Below are positions 24,614 to 33,340 of a stretch of 64,000 nt of DNA, piece after piece (position 1 is the stretch's first letter; each line of letters begins with the position of its first letter). Where the stretch lies: the NCBI GenBank assembly GCA_024998815.1, contig JACEUQ010000001.1, positions 930,001-994,000 of the forward strand, written 5' to 3'. Position numbers and translations under genes: made by a program. Below the pieces are notes generated by a model that worked only from the letters and a program-made list of their open reading frames with translations, was not told the DNA's origin and did not search any database. The DNA comes from Opitutus sp. Its GTDB lineage: Bacteria; Verrucomicrobiota; Verrucomicrobiia; Opitutales; Opitutaceae.

Positions 24614-25606
24614 TCACTTGGGGTTTAACGGGCTGCGCAGCCCGCGTTTGATCGTGCTGGCGGTGGGCTTGTCCAGCTTGCGCAGGCCCTTGAGCATCTT
24701 GTCGAAATCCTTCGGCAGGGGCGCCCGCAGATCGAGAACTTTGCCGGTCACCGGATGGGTCACCACGAGGTGCTCGGCGTGCAGCAACATGCGCGTGGGC
24801 TGCGCGGGGAGGCGCGGACTGGGCTTCCAACCATAAATCACGTCGCCCAGCAGGATGTGGCCGAGCGACTTCATGTGAACACGGATCTGGTGCGTGCGCC
24901 CCGTGTGAATTGTGCAACGCATAAGCGCGGCGAGGTTACCACCAAAGGCCTCAACGCGCACCCAATCCGTGTGCGCATCTCGCCCGCCCGGCCCCTCGAC
25001 CACGGCCATTTTGTGGCGCTGGGTGGGATTGCGCCCGATGGGCTTGCGCAGGCTCCCGCTCAACAGCCCAGGAACCCCGTCCACCAGCGCCAAATACTCT
25101 TTGTGCGAGGTGCGCGCTGCAAATTGCTCCGAAATCCCGCGATGCGCCGCATCGGTTTTTGCAACCAACATGATGCCCGAGGTGTCGCGGTCGAGCCGGT
25201 GCACGATGCCGGGACGCTCCACCCCACCGATTCCGCTCAACTCGCCCTCGCAGTGGGAAAGCAGCGCGTGCACCAGGGTGTCCTCACCGGTGCCTGCACC
25301 CGGGTGAACCACCATGCCCGCCGCCTTGTTAATGGCCAGCAGGTGCTTGTCCTCAAAAACCACCTCGAGGGGAATATCCACCGCGCGCAACTCGGTGGGC
25401 TTGACGTCAGGAAACGTGAAAATGAGTTCGTCACCCGCCACGACTTCGGCACTGCGGTCGATGACCTTGCCATTGAGCGTGACCAGGCCGGCATCGAGCG
25501 AGCGCTGAAACGCCACGCGGCTGTGCTCAGGAAATGCGGTCGCCAAAACCTTGTCAGCGCGGGCACGAGAGGAATCAGGCGGAACGGTGTAGCAGGTGTT
25601 TTCCAT
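24614..25606 (-). CDS. rluD: RluD/RluA-family 23S rRNA pseudouridine synthase
   Basis: Isomerises uridines in 23S rRNA. It has 330 residues: an N-terminal S4 RNA-binding domain (about 15-80; RVAFQRSLDAGLVTLNGKVI) and a pseudouridine synthase domain with MVVHPGAGTGEDTLVHAL, the catalytic GIVHRLDRDTSGIMLVAKTD (Asp in RLD) and CTIHTGRTHQIRVHMKSLGH. The length and domain order fit RluD, although RluC/RluA assignments cannot be excluded. It is convergent with the sigma hybrid and divergent from the epimerase operon at 25792. Confidence 0.93.
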   Translation of the reverse strand: MENTCYTVPPDSSRARADKVLATAFPEHSRVAFQRSLDAGLVTLNGKVIDRSAEVVAGDELIFTFPDVKPTELRAVDIPLEVVFEDKHLLAINKAAGMVVHPGAGTGEDTLVHALLSHCEGELSGIGGVERPGIVHRLDRDTSGIMLVAKTDAAHRGISEQFAARTSHKEYLALVDGVPGLLSGSLRKPIGRNPTQRHKMAVVEGPGGRDAHTDWVRVEAFGGNLAALMRCTIHTGRTHQIRVHMKSLGHILLGDVIYGWKPSPRLPAQPTRMLLHAEHLVVTHPVTGKVLDLRAPLPKDFDKMLKGLRKLDKPTASTIKRGLRSPLNPK

Positions 25607-25723
25607 GGAGCAGGCCTTTTATGGGAGAGGAGCGCAGCAGATAGCAACCACCGCCCCGAGGTTCGCAAATAAATGGGCGCTCCCACCCACGCCCTGCCGC
25701 TCATGCCTAGGACTCCCCCTCAC

Positions 25724-25750
25724 CGTGGCCTTGCGCGTGCGCTCAAGGAT
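25724..25750. repeat. Single palindromic unit (GGCCTTG/CAAGG family)
   Basis: CGTGGCCTTGCGCGTGCGCT followed by CAAGGAT, in the divergent gap between the RluD-type gene and the epimerase gene. Confidence 0.65.
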
Positions 25751-25791
25751 TGCCCCCCGTGCCGCAGCCTGCGAAATCCACGGGCTCCGCA

Positions 25792-27195
25792 ATGAGTTTT
25801 TCGACTTTTACCCGCAGCATCCGTATCGCCCGTCCCGCCGCCGAGGTGTTCGCTTGGCATGAACGCCCGGGCGCGTTCGAGCGTCTTGCCCCACCGTGGC
25901 AGAAGCTCCAACTCATCTCCCGTTCCGGCGGTATCCGCGACGGCGCGACCGTGAGCCTGCGCACCAAAATCGGCCCGCTTTGGGTGCGCTGGGACGTCGA
26001 ACACCGCGACTACCGCGAGGGGGTGCAATTTCGCGACGTGCAGCGGCGCGGCCCCTTCGCCCACTGGGAGCACCTGCACAGGGTCGAACCCGTCGAGGAC
26101 GGCCGCGCCTGCGTGCTCACCGACGCCATCACGTATCAATTGCCCTTCGGCGCCCTCGGCCGGTGGTTTGGCGGCGCGCTGGCTCGGCGCGAGTTGTCAC
26201 GACTCTTTGACTACCGCCATGCGCTCACCCAAGCCGATATCGAGGGCGCGGCGCGGCACATCGCGGTGCGGCCCATGACGTTTCTCGTCGCCGGTGCCTC
26301 CGGTTTGGTCGGGCAGGCGCTGACTGCGTTTTTGCAAACCCAGGGGCACACCGTGCTCCGGCTGGTGCGTCGCACGACCAGCACGGCCGACGAGGTGTTT
26401 TGGAATCCCGCCACGGGTGAAATGCCCGCCCAGGCCCTGCGCGGGGTGGATGTCGTTGTTAACCTCGCCGGTGAAAACATCGCCGAGGGGCGCTGGACTG
26501 AGGAACGCAAAACCGCTCTCCGCAGCAGCCGTATCGATTCAACGCGCACGTTGGTCAAGGCGATGGCGGCGATCAAAAGCGAGCGCCTGCGACCGTTCGT
26601 GTTCATCTCGGCGTCGGCCACCGGTTTTTACGGGAGCAGGGGCGATGAACAACTCGACGAAGAGTCGGCGGCGGGCGGCGGATATCTGGCCGGGGTGTGC
26701 GCGGATTGGGAGCGCGAAGCCGGGGCGGCCGAGGAGCTGGGCGTGCGCGTGGTGCGCTTGCGAACCGGGGTGGTGCTCACGCCCGCAGGCGGCGCGTTGG
26801 CCAAGTTGCTGCCGGTGTTTGCCGCCGGGCTGGGCGGGCCGCTCGGCTGCGGCAAACGCTGGATGAGCTGGATCTCGCTGGAGGACCTCGTCGGCGCAAT
26901 TTACCACGCGGTGCTCGACTGGCGCTGCTACGGGCCGGTCAACGCGGTCGCGCCGCAACCCGTCACCAACGCGGAGTTCACCGCCACGCTGGCGCGGGTG
27001 TTGCACCGTCCCGCCGTTCTGCCGGTGCCGCCGTGCGCGTTGAGGCTGGCGCTGGGCGAAATGGCCGACGAAACGCTGCTATCGAGCGCGCGCGTGTATC
27101 CGGGGCGGTTGCAGGAAGCCGGCTACCGGTTCCGCCACGAAAACGTGGAGGCCGCCTTGCGCTCGTCGTTGGGCCATGCACCTTCCGCCCCTTAA
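25792..27195 (+). CDS. SRPBCC-domain plus TIGR01777-family NAD-dependent epimerase fusion
   Basis: A two-domain protein of 467 residues from the ATG at 25792 (MSFSTFTRSIRIARPAAEVF). Residues 1-150 are an SRPBCC/START-like ligand-binding domain. From about 163 a Rossmann fold begins (MTFLVAGASGLVGQALTAFL), with VVNLAGENIAEGRW, FISASATGFYGSRGDE and a C-terminal YPGRLQEAGYRFRHENVEAA, as in TIGR01777/YfcH epimerases. The fusion is common in bacteria; its substrate is unknown. It heads a run with two FAD oxidoreductases and cysteine synthase, with 3 bases to the next gene. Confidence 0.9.
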   Translation: MSFSTFTRSIRIARPAAEVFAWHERPGAFERLAPPWQKLQLISRSGGIRDGATVSLRTKIGPLWVRWDVEHRDYREGVQFRDVQRRGPFAHWEHLHRVEPVEDGRACVLTDAITYQLPFGALGRWFGGALARRELSRLFDYRHALTQADIEGAARHIAVRPMTFLVAGASGLVGQALTAFLQTQGHTVLRLVRRTTSTADEVFWNPATGEMPAQALRGVDVVVNLAGENIAEGRWTEERKTALRSSRIDSTRTLVKAMAAIKSERLRPFVFISASATGFYGSRGDEQLDEESAAGGGYLAGVCADWEREAGAAEELGVRVVRLRTGVVLTPAGGALAKLLPVFAAGLGGPLGCGKRWMSWISLEDLVGAIYHAVLDWRCYGPVNAVAPQPVTNAEFTATLARVLHRPAVLPVPPCALRLALGEMADETLLSSARVYPGRLQEAGYRFRHENVEAALRSSLGHAPSAP

Positions 27196-27198
27196 ATC

Positions 27199-28158
27199 AT
27201 GAATCACCCCACGGTTGTCATTGGCGCAGGAATCGCCGGTTTGTTGCTCGCACGCGGGCTCGCCGCGGCGGGCGCGTACGTCGTCGGGGTTGAGAAAAGC
27301 CGGGGCTTTGGCGGGCGCATGGCCACCAAACGCGTGGGCGAGGCGAGCTTTGACTCCGGCGCGCAGTTTTTCACGGCGCGCGAGCCGGACTTTGCCGCCG
27401 TGGTCGCGGGCTGGCAGCAGCAGGGCTGGGTAAACAACTGGCCGGCCTCGCCGCATCGCCGCTGGGTGGGACGCCCGTCGATGACCGCCGTGCCCAAGGC
27501 GCTGGCCGAGGGGCTGACGCTGTTGCGCGAGCACAAAGTCACTGCGGCACGGCGCACGGCGAACGGCCACTGGGAGCTGGAGATAGAAAACCAGCCGCTG
27601 CTGCACGCCGAACGGGTGTTGTTCACCTGCCCCGTTCCGCAAGCGCTGGCCGTGTTGGCGGCGGGCGGCGTCCGTCTGCCGGAGTCGGTCGCCCCCGCAT
27701 TGGAGGCGATCAGTTACCACCCGTGCCTGGCGTTGCTGGTGATGCTGGCGGGCCCCAGCGCGGTGCCGGCCGATGGCGTTGCGCTGACCGAAGGCCCGGT
27801 GCGTTGGCTGGCCGATAACGTTAAAAAAGGCCTCACGCAAAACGCGCCTGGGGCGGTCACGATTCACGCATCGGCGGAGTTTTCGGCGGAAAACTACGGG
27901 CGTCCCGAGGCGGAAATCGCCGCGCTGCTGCTGCCGGAGGTCGAGCGCTGGTTGGGCGCTGCGGTGGTGTCCACGACCCTGCACCGGTGGAAATTCAGCG
28001 AGCCCAAAACCACGCACCCCGAGCGCTGCGTGTGGTTGCCCGAGCTCGGACTTGGCTTTGCGGGCGACGGGTTTGGCGGCCCCAAAATCGAAGGCGCGGC
28101 GATGTCGGCCTTGGCGTTGGCCCAAATGGTGGCGCAGCACCCCCAGTCGGCGTCATGA
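27199..28158 (+). CDS. Renalase-like NAD(P)/FAD-dependent oxidoreductase
   Basis: A flavoprotein of 319 residues. The N-terminal dinucleotide-binding motif is VVIGAGIAGLLLARGLAAAG, followed by VEKSRGFGGRMATKR and the FDSGAQFFTAREPDF signature of renalase-like and amine-oxidase proteins. The C-terminus has a flavin-binding GLGFAGDGFGGPKIEGAAMS. The reaction is unknown; the bacterial renalase role, oxidising dihydro-NAD(P) isomers, is possible. It starts 3 bases after the epimerase gene and its stop overlaps the next start (ATGA), so these are cotranscribed. Confidence 0.88.
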   Translation: MNHPTVVIGAGIAGLLLARGLAAAGAYVVGVEKSRGFGGRMATKRVGEASFDSGAQFFTAREPDFAAVVAGWQQQGWVNNWPASPHRRWVGRPSMTAVPKALAEGLTLLREHKVTAARRTANGHWELEIENQPLLHAERVLFTCPVPQALAVLAAGGVRLPESVAPALEAISYHPCLALLVMLAGPSAVPADGVALTEGPVRWLADNVKKGLTQNAPGAVTIHASAEFSAENYGRPEAEIAALLLPEVERWLGAAVVSTTLHRWKFSEPKTTHPERCVWLPELGLGFAGDGFGGPKIEGAAMSALALAQMVAQHPQSAS

Positions 28159-29387
28159 GCAACGAGGTCATCATCGTGGGCGCAGGTCTGGCGGGGCTGA
28201 CCTGTGCCCGCCGACTGCAACAGGCCGGGCGCACCTGCGTGATCCTTGAAGCGGCCGAGGCGGTCGGCGGGCGCGTGCGCACCGACGTGGTCGAGGGATT
28301 TCGGCTCGATCGCGGCTTTCAGGTTTTGCTCACGGCATATCCCGAGGCCCGGCGCTGGCTCGATTACGCGGCGCTAGATCTGCGCGCGTTTAACCCCGGG
28401 GCGCGGGTGCAAACGGCGACGGGTTTACACCGGGTTGCCGACCCGTTCCGGCAACCTGAGCACCTCTGGGCGACGCTGCGCGCGCCGGTGGGTTCGCTCT
28501 TCGACAAGCTGCGCATCGCCACCCTGCGCAGCCGCGCCCGCCGGGGCTCGCTGGCGGAGGTGTTGCAACGCCCCGAAACGACGACCCTCGCCGCGCTGCA
28601 GGCGCACGGCTTTGGGGCGGACATGATCGAGCGGTTTTTGCGCCCCTGGCTGGGCGGGATTTTCCTGGAACGCGAGCTGACGACGTCCAGCCGGATGATG
28701 GAGTTTGTGTTCCGCATGCTGGCCGAGGGCGACGCGGCGGTGCCCAGCCGAGGCATGCAGGCAATCCCGGATCAACTGGCGGCGGGACTGTCCGCCGGTA
28801 CGGTGCGACTGAATACGCCGGTGGCCTCAATCGCGCCGGACGGCGTGCGGTTAGTCTCGGGCGAACACCTGCGCGCGGCCCACGTCGTGATCGCCACGGA
28901 TGGCGCGGGCGCTGCGGCCCTTTTGCCCGAAGTCACGGCACCGGCCTGGCGCTCGACGGTGACGGTCTATTTTCAGGCGCCGCACAGCCCGGTGAACGAA
29001 GCGACGTTACAGCTCAACGGCCAGGCCGGCGGACGAGTTAACCACGTGGCGGTGATGAGTGATGTTGCCCCCGATTACGCTCCTGCCGGCAAGGCCCTGC
29101 TGGCGGTTTCAATCCTCGGCGCGGCTGAGGAAAACGACGAGGCTCTGGCCACGCAGGTGCAGACCGAATTGACCGCGTGGTGGGGCAAGCAGGTGAAGGA
29201 GTGGCGGGTGTTAAAAACGGTGCGCGTACGCCACGCTTTGCCGGTGCGTTTGCCGCTGGTGAGCGAGCTGGCGCGGCCCGTTCACCCCGGAGTCTGGGTG
29301 TGCGGGGATCACCGTGACACCGCTTCGATTCAGGGCGCGATGCAGAGCGGCCGGGCGACTGCGGATGCGATTATCTTGCCCGCCTAG
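28155..29387 (+). CDS. FAD-dependent amine-oxidase/desaturase-like protein
   Basis: A 410-residue protein from the ATG at 28155, which overlaps the previous stop by 4 bases; the frame upstream to 27987 belongs to the previous gene's other frame. It has an FAD motif VIIVGAGLAGLTCARRLQQA, then EAAEAVGGRVRTDVVEGFRL and DRGFQVLLTAYPEA, then a C-terminal GVWVCGDHRDTASIQGAMQS flavin-binding end. The layout matches phytoene-desaturase/protoporphyrinogen-oxidase-type flavoproteins. No carotenoid or haem genes are nearby, so the substrate is unknown. Confidence 0.88.
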   Translation: MSNEVIIVGAGLAGLTCARRLQQAGRTCVILEAAEAVGGRVRTDVVEGFRLDRGFQVLLTAYPEARRWLDYAALDLRAFNPGARVQTATGLHRVADPFRQPEHLWATLRAPVGSLFDKLRIATLRSRARRGSLAEVLQRPETTTLAALQAHGFGADMIERFLRPWLGGIFLERELTTSSRMMEFVFRMLAEGDAAVPSRGMQAIPDQLAAGLSAGTVRLNTPVASIAPDGVRLVSGEHLRAAHVVIATDGAGAAALLPEVTAPAWRSTVTVYFQAPHSPVNEATLQLNGQAGGRVNHVAVMSDVAPDYAPAGKALLAVSILGAAEENDEALATQVQTELTAWWGKQVKEWRVLKTVRVRHALPVRLPLVSELARPVHPGVWVCGDHRDTASIQGAMQSGRATADAIILPA

Positions 29388-29411
29388 GCGCGTGCCGCTT
29401 TGAGTCGGCTC

Positions 29412-30362
29412 ATGTCCGCAGCCCTTTACCCCGACATCGTTGCCACCATCGGCCAGACCCCGTTGATCAAACTCAACCGCATCGCCGCCGGTTTGCCCGC
29501 GACGATTTATTTGAAGGCGGAGTTTTTCAACCCGCTGGGGAGCGTGAAGGACCGCATCGGCCGGGCGATGATCGAGGCGGCCGAGCGCGAGGGGAAACTC
29601 ACGGCGGGCACGGTGGTCATCGAGCCTACGTCGGGCAACACCGGCATCGCGCTGGCCTTCGTGTGTTCGCAACGCGGCTACAAGTTGATCCTCACCATGC
29701 CGGAGACGATGTCGCTTGAGCGGCGCGTGCTGCTGCGCATGTTGGGAGCGGAGATCGTACTGACGCCGGGAACCGAGGGCATGCCCGGGGCGATCCGCAA
29801 GGCCGAAGAACTGCTGGCGCAGCACGGCGGCCGCGGGTTCATCCCGCAGCAATTCGAGAACCCGGCCAACCCCGAGGCCCACCGGCGCACCACGGCTGAA
29901 GAAATCTGGGCGGCCACCGGCGGCAAGATCGACGCCTTCGTGGCTGGGGTGGGCACCGGTGGCACGATTACCGGAGTTTCCGAGGTGCTGAAAACGCGCT
30001 GCAATCTGCGCAGCATCGCGGTGGAACCGGCCGCCAGCCCAGTGTTATCCGGAGGCAAGCCGGGGCGGCATTTGATTCAAGGGATTGGCGCGGGCTTTAT
30101 CCCCAAAAACTGCAATACCGCGATCATCGACGAGGTGATCACGGTGAGTGACGACCAGGCGCTGGAAACGGCCCGTGAATTGGCGCTCAAGGACGGTATT
30201 TTGGGAGGGATTTCGACCGGCACCAACGTCTGGGCGGCACTGCAAGTTGCCAGAAGATCGGAGTTTGCCGGAAAGGTGATCGTGACCGTGGGGTGCAGCT
30301 GCGGTGAGCGCTACCTGTCGACCGTCTTGGCCGACAAGGCGCGCCTCGAGGTTGCGGTTTAA
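29412..30362 (+). CDS. cysK: Cysteine synthase
   Basis: A PLP enzyme that makes L-cysteine from O-acetylserine and sulfide. From the ATG at 29412 it has 316 residues, standard for CysK; the TTG at 29400 is a less likely start. Visible landmarks are [12 protein letters not shown], the PLP lysine in [11 protein letters not shown], the substrate loop [13 protein letters not shown], the phosphate-binding [13 protein letters not shown] and the C-terminal [12 protein letters not shown]. It lies 24 bases after the flavoprotein gene and is probably cotranscribed, although a functional link is not obvious. CysM or beta-cyanoalanine synthase activity cannot be excluded. Confidence 0.93.
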   Translation: MSAALYPDIVATIGQTPLIKLNRIAAGLPATIYLKAEFFNPLGSVKDRIGRAMIEAAEREGKLTAGTVVIEPTSGNTGIALAFVCSQRGYKLILTMPETMSLERRVLLRMLGAEIVLTPGTEGMPGAIRKAEELLAQHGGRGFIPQQFENPANPEAHRRTTAEEIWAATGGKIDAFVAGVGTGGTITGVSEVLKTRCNLRSIAVEPAASPVLSGGKPGRHLIQGIGAGFIPKNCNTAIIDEVITVSDDQALETARELALKDGILGGISTGTNVWAALQVARRSEFAGKVIVTVGCSCGERYLSTVLADKARLEVAV

Positions 30363-30460
30363 GCCAATTTGAAACCAACAGGATTGGGCTGCGCGGAGTC
30401 CGGGCTTAAGCAACCAATCCGTGCGATTTGGCGCCCAAAGCGACACGCGCGTCGCACAAG

Positions 30461-31573
30461 TTATTCCAGCACCCAGTCGGGCAAGTCGGCGCGCATCGCT
30501 TCGGGGCGCTGGCAGGTGGTGGTGAGGAGGATGTGGTGGCCCGCGTCACTCGACTCGTGAATCGCCTGCATGATGTCCAACGCGTGCAGGGCGATGGCGT
30601 CGTTGGCGCGGTGCGGCCGCCCTTGGGCGATCGCGCGGGCCATGTCCGCCACGCCGACCCCGCGCGAGCCCTCGGCATACGGGTGGGTGTGACGCAGCGA
30701 AACCCAGTCGGCGAACCGCGCCGTCTTCAACTTAGGGATACCGCCGGTGCCGTTCGGGTCCGGCACCGAGAGCGAGCCAGCCGAACCGTAGATTTCGATA
30801 TTCGGTGAGGCGTGGCCGTGTTTGACGTCAAAGGAGGTGGTTAACTGGCCGATCACCCCGTTGTGAAATTCCAGCAACGAAACGATGTGCGTGGGCACTT
30901 CCACCGGGACGACCGTGCCGCGTTTTGGCGCGCTGGTGATGGTGCGCGACGGGAAGCTGGCCCGAGTGAGGCCGGCGACGCGTTTCACCGGGCCGAGCAG
31001 GGTGATCAGGGCGTGCAGGTAATAAGGGCCCATGTCGAACATCGGGCCGCCCCCGCGTTGGTAATAAAATTCCGGTGACGGGTGCCAGTGCTCGTGGCCG
31101 CCGCAAATCATGTTAGCCTGGAAGGAAAGCGGAGTGCCGATTTCGCCGTCGTCGATTACTTTGCGGGCGGTCTGTATCGCCGCGCCGAGGCAGGTGTCGG
31201 GCGCGCAGCCTACGCGCAGGCCGGCTGCAGCGGCGGCGGCCACCACCGCCTCGCCCTCGGCGCGGGTCAGGGCAAAGGGTTTTTCGCTAAAAACGTGTTT
31301 ACCGGAGGCGATGATCCGCAGGTCAATTTCGGCATGGACCCGGGGAATGGTGAGGTTGACGACGATGGCGATTTCGGGGTCGGCCAGCAGCGCCTCCACG
31401 GAAAGCGCCCGGCAGCCGTGCTCTTGGGCCTTGATTTCGGCGGCGGCAAAGTTCAGGTCGGCGCAGGCGCTGACCCGCAAAAAGGGAAAGCGTTTGCAGG
31501 CAGTGAAGTAGGCCTGGGAGATGGTCCCGCAGCCGATAATGCCGACGGCGAAGGTTTTTTCGATTTGGCTCAT
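30461..31573 (-). CDS. Gfo/Idh/MocA-family oxidoreductase
   Basis: An NAD(P)-dependent sugar or inositol dehydrogenase-type protein of 370 residues. An N-terminal Rossmann segment (VGIIGCGTISQAYFTACKRF, about 10-30) is followed by SGKHVFSEKPFALTRAEGEA with the EKP catalytic lysine, then GGGPMFDMGPYYLHALITLL. The C-terminal alpha/beta domain ends in a family-typical helix. It is downstream of a ThuA-like gene (66-base gap) and both are divergent from an AraC-type regulator, suggesting a sugar-use locus. The substrate cannot be read. Confidence 0.92.
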   Translation of the reverse strand: MSQIEKTFAVGIIGCGTISQAYFTACKRFPFLRVSACADLNFAAAEIKAQEHGCRALSVEALLADPEIAIVVNLTIPRVHAEIDLRIIASGKHVFSEKPFALTRAEGEAVVAAAAAAGLRVGCAPDTCLGAAIQTARKVIDDGEIGTPLSFQANMICGGHEHWHPSPEFYYQRGGGPMFDMGPYYLHALITLLGPVKRVAGLTRASFPSRTITSAPKRGTVVPVEVPTHIVSLLEFHNGVIGQLTTSFDVKHGHASPNIEIYGSAGSLSVPDPNGTGGIPKLKTARFADWVSLRHTHPYAEGSRGVGVADMARAIAQGRPHRANDAIALHALDIMQAIHESSDAGHHILLTTTCQRPEAMRADLPDWVLE

Positions 31574-31639
31574 GATGTTCAGGGTGAAGGTGGGGAGAGC
31601 GAGTTAGGGCGCTGGGTTGGGTTTATCCACGCGGTGCGG

Positions 31640-32281
31640 TCAAAGATCACCGGCCGCCCACAGTAGGCCGCGCACGGTGAGGTCATGGACGAAGGGGTAT
31701 TTGGTGAATTCCTCCGGCTCGTGGCCCAGGGCGTGATAAAACACCCGGCCCTTGCCCCAGTGTTTGACCCAGGCGACGGGCATCGTGCAGGACCGGCCTT
31801 GGTAGGTGTAAACGGTGTCGGCCAGCACCTCGATCGCCGGGTCCACCATCATATAATATTGCTCGGAATGGTAGGCGAACGACGCCGGCAGTCCGGCCGT
31901 GAGCGGGCTCGACAGCGAGCGCAGGTTGACCACGTAGTCGCCGACATGCGGGTGCCCCAAAAAATGTCCGCCGACCATCCACTCGTAGTCGAGGTCACCC
32001 CGGAAGGCGTCGCCCATGCCGCCATGGATGCCGGCCAACCCCACGCCGGCGTGGACCGCAGCGCGCAGCCCGGCGCTTTGTTCTTTGGTCAACGCGCCCA
32101 TCGTCCAGCACGGGAAAATCACCGCGAAGTCCTGCAGCCGCGCCGTATCGGCGAGGATGTCCAGCGACGTCTCGATGACGGTGGAGAAACCCTTGGCAGC
32201 GAGGGCGGAACTGAAGAGATGGACGATTTGCTCCGGTTTGTGACCGGCCCAGCCGCCGCAGAGAAAGAGTGCTCGTTTCAT
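31640..32281 (-). CDS. ThuA-like trehalose-utilisation domain protein
   Basis: A 213-residue protein with a class-I glutamine-amidotransferase-like fold. It shows LFLCGGWAGHKPEQ, VIFPCWTMGALTKEQSAGL, VGLAGIHGGMGDAFRGD, YEWMVGGHFLGHP and PVAWVKHWGKGRVFYHALGH, all ThuA signatures. ThuA relatives take part in trehalose or other disaccharide catabolism, often beside Gfo/Idh/MocA dehydrogenases as here. It is the first gene after the divergent promoter region shared with the AraC regulator (32282-32346). Confidence 0.92.
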   Translation of the reverse strand: MKRALFLCGGWAGHKPEQIVHLFSSALAAKGFSTVIETSLDILADTARLQDFAVIFPCWTMGALTKEQSAGLRAAVHAGVGLAGIHGGMGDAFRGDLDYEWMVGGHFLGHPHVGDYVVNLRSLSSPLTAGLPASFAYHSEQYYMMVDPAIEVLADTVYTYQGRSCTMPVAWVKHWGKGRVFYHALGHEPEEFTKYPFVHDLTVRGLLWAAGDL

Positions 32282-32346
32282 GGTTTTAAGGTGAAGGGTT
32301 GATTCAAACTACCTATCGACCATACTTGGATTTGCGCCGTTGGTGA

Positions 32347-33207
32347 ATGGACGGCGTTTTCAATAACATGGATTTTAGGATCAAGCACTGGCTGGGTTAT
32401 ACGCGACGCTTCCCGTCGCCCTATCCGGTCGCTTCCGCCAATTTGGTTAACCAGAAAGATCACTGGGTTCGTACGGTGTTCGATACCTGTAACTTCTCCC
32501 TAATCCTGCGTGGTCACGGGCTATTTAACCGGCTCGGCCGATCGTGGGAGGTGGTGGCGCCGTGTGTGATTACGCAGTGGCCCGGCGAGCAGTTGGAGTA
32601 CGGGCCGAACCTACAGGATGAGACGTGGGACGAGTTTTATATTATCTACGGACGGGAGTTGCGGCCGCGCTTTATGGCGTCCGGATTAGTCGATACGGCG
32701 CGCCCGGTTTGGCCGATCCAGGATCTCGGCCGGGTGCAGGCACTGATCGCCGAATATGGGGCTCTGGCGGATTCGGCTAATCCGGAGGCGGTGGTCGATC
32801 GCGTCGATCGAGTGTGCGAACGGCTGGTATTGGAGACGCTGCTCGACGTCGATGCGGACAATTCAGGTGATACGCCACTGGGCCGACTGCTGGGCGAGGT
32901 GCGGCGGGAGTTCGCCGGTCCGGTGGATTTCGACGCGCTGGCGAGTCGGCACGGGCTGTCGCGGGCGACCTTTCGGCGGCGCTGGGCCGAGATAATGGAC
33001 AAGCCGCCGGCGCGGTACTTGCAGGAGCTGCGGATGCGCGAGGCATGCAGGCTGCTAGCAGAGACGACCCGTCCGATTCGGGAAATAGCTGCGGCGGTGG
33101 GGTTCGAGGACGAGTTATATTTCTCGCGACGGTTCCGGCTGGAGCAGGGGCGTCCGCCGAGCGACTACCGCAAAATCTACGCCCTGCGTTCCCAGCGTCA
33201 GGCGTGA
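32347..33207 (+). CDS. AraC-family transcriptional regulator
   Basis: A regulator of 286 residues with an N-terminal cupin-like sensor (about 20-120) and a C-terminal double HTH (about 185-280): FDALASRHGLSRATFRRRWA, then the second helix pair REIAAAVGFEDELYFSRRFR and a terminal GRPPSDYRK. It faces away from the ThuA and Gfo/Idh/MocA genes across about 65 bases and probably controls them in response to a sugar. An ATG at 32368 (MDFRIKHW) is an alternative start. Confidence 0.92.
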   Translation: MDGVFNNMDFRIKHWLGYTRRFPSPYPVASANLVNQKDHWVRTVFDTCNFSLILRGHGLFNRLGRSWEVVAPCVITQWPGEQLEYGPNLQDETWDEFYIIYGRELRPRFMASGLVDTARPVWPIQDLGRVQALIAEYGALADSANPEAVVDRVDRVCERLVLETLLDVDADNSGDTPLGRLLGEVRREFAGPVDFDALASRHGLSRATFRRRWAEIMDKPPARYLQELRMREACRLLAETTRPIREIAAAVGFEDELYFSRRFRLEQGRPPSDYRKIYALRSQRQA

Positions 33208-33217
33208 GGGATCGAAA

Positions 33218-33293
33218 GTAGTGCGATGCTTCAGCCCGCCTCGGCGAGTCTGGAAGGAATTCAATAAACCTGCGGGCTGAAGCGCCGCGCTAC
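33218..33293. repeat. Extragenic palindrome (GCTTCAGCCCGC family)
   Basis: GTAGTGCGATGCTTCAGCCC at 33218 pairs imperfectly with GGGCTGAAGCGCCGCGCTAC ending at 33293. It lies between convergent genes (AraC regulator and proB). Confidence 0.75.
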
Positions 33294-33340
33294 GTCAGAG
33301 CTCAACCCGCCACCTTGAATGTTACTGCCTAGTGTCCCCG

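Noticed and set aside
27079-28140. A 353-residue minus-strand open frame
   Set aside because: Antisense to the renalase-like flavoprotein gene, which has an intact FAD motif.
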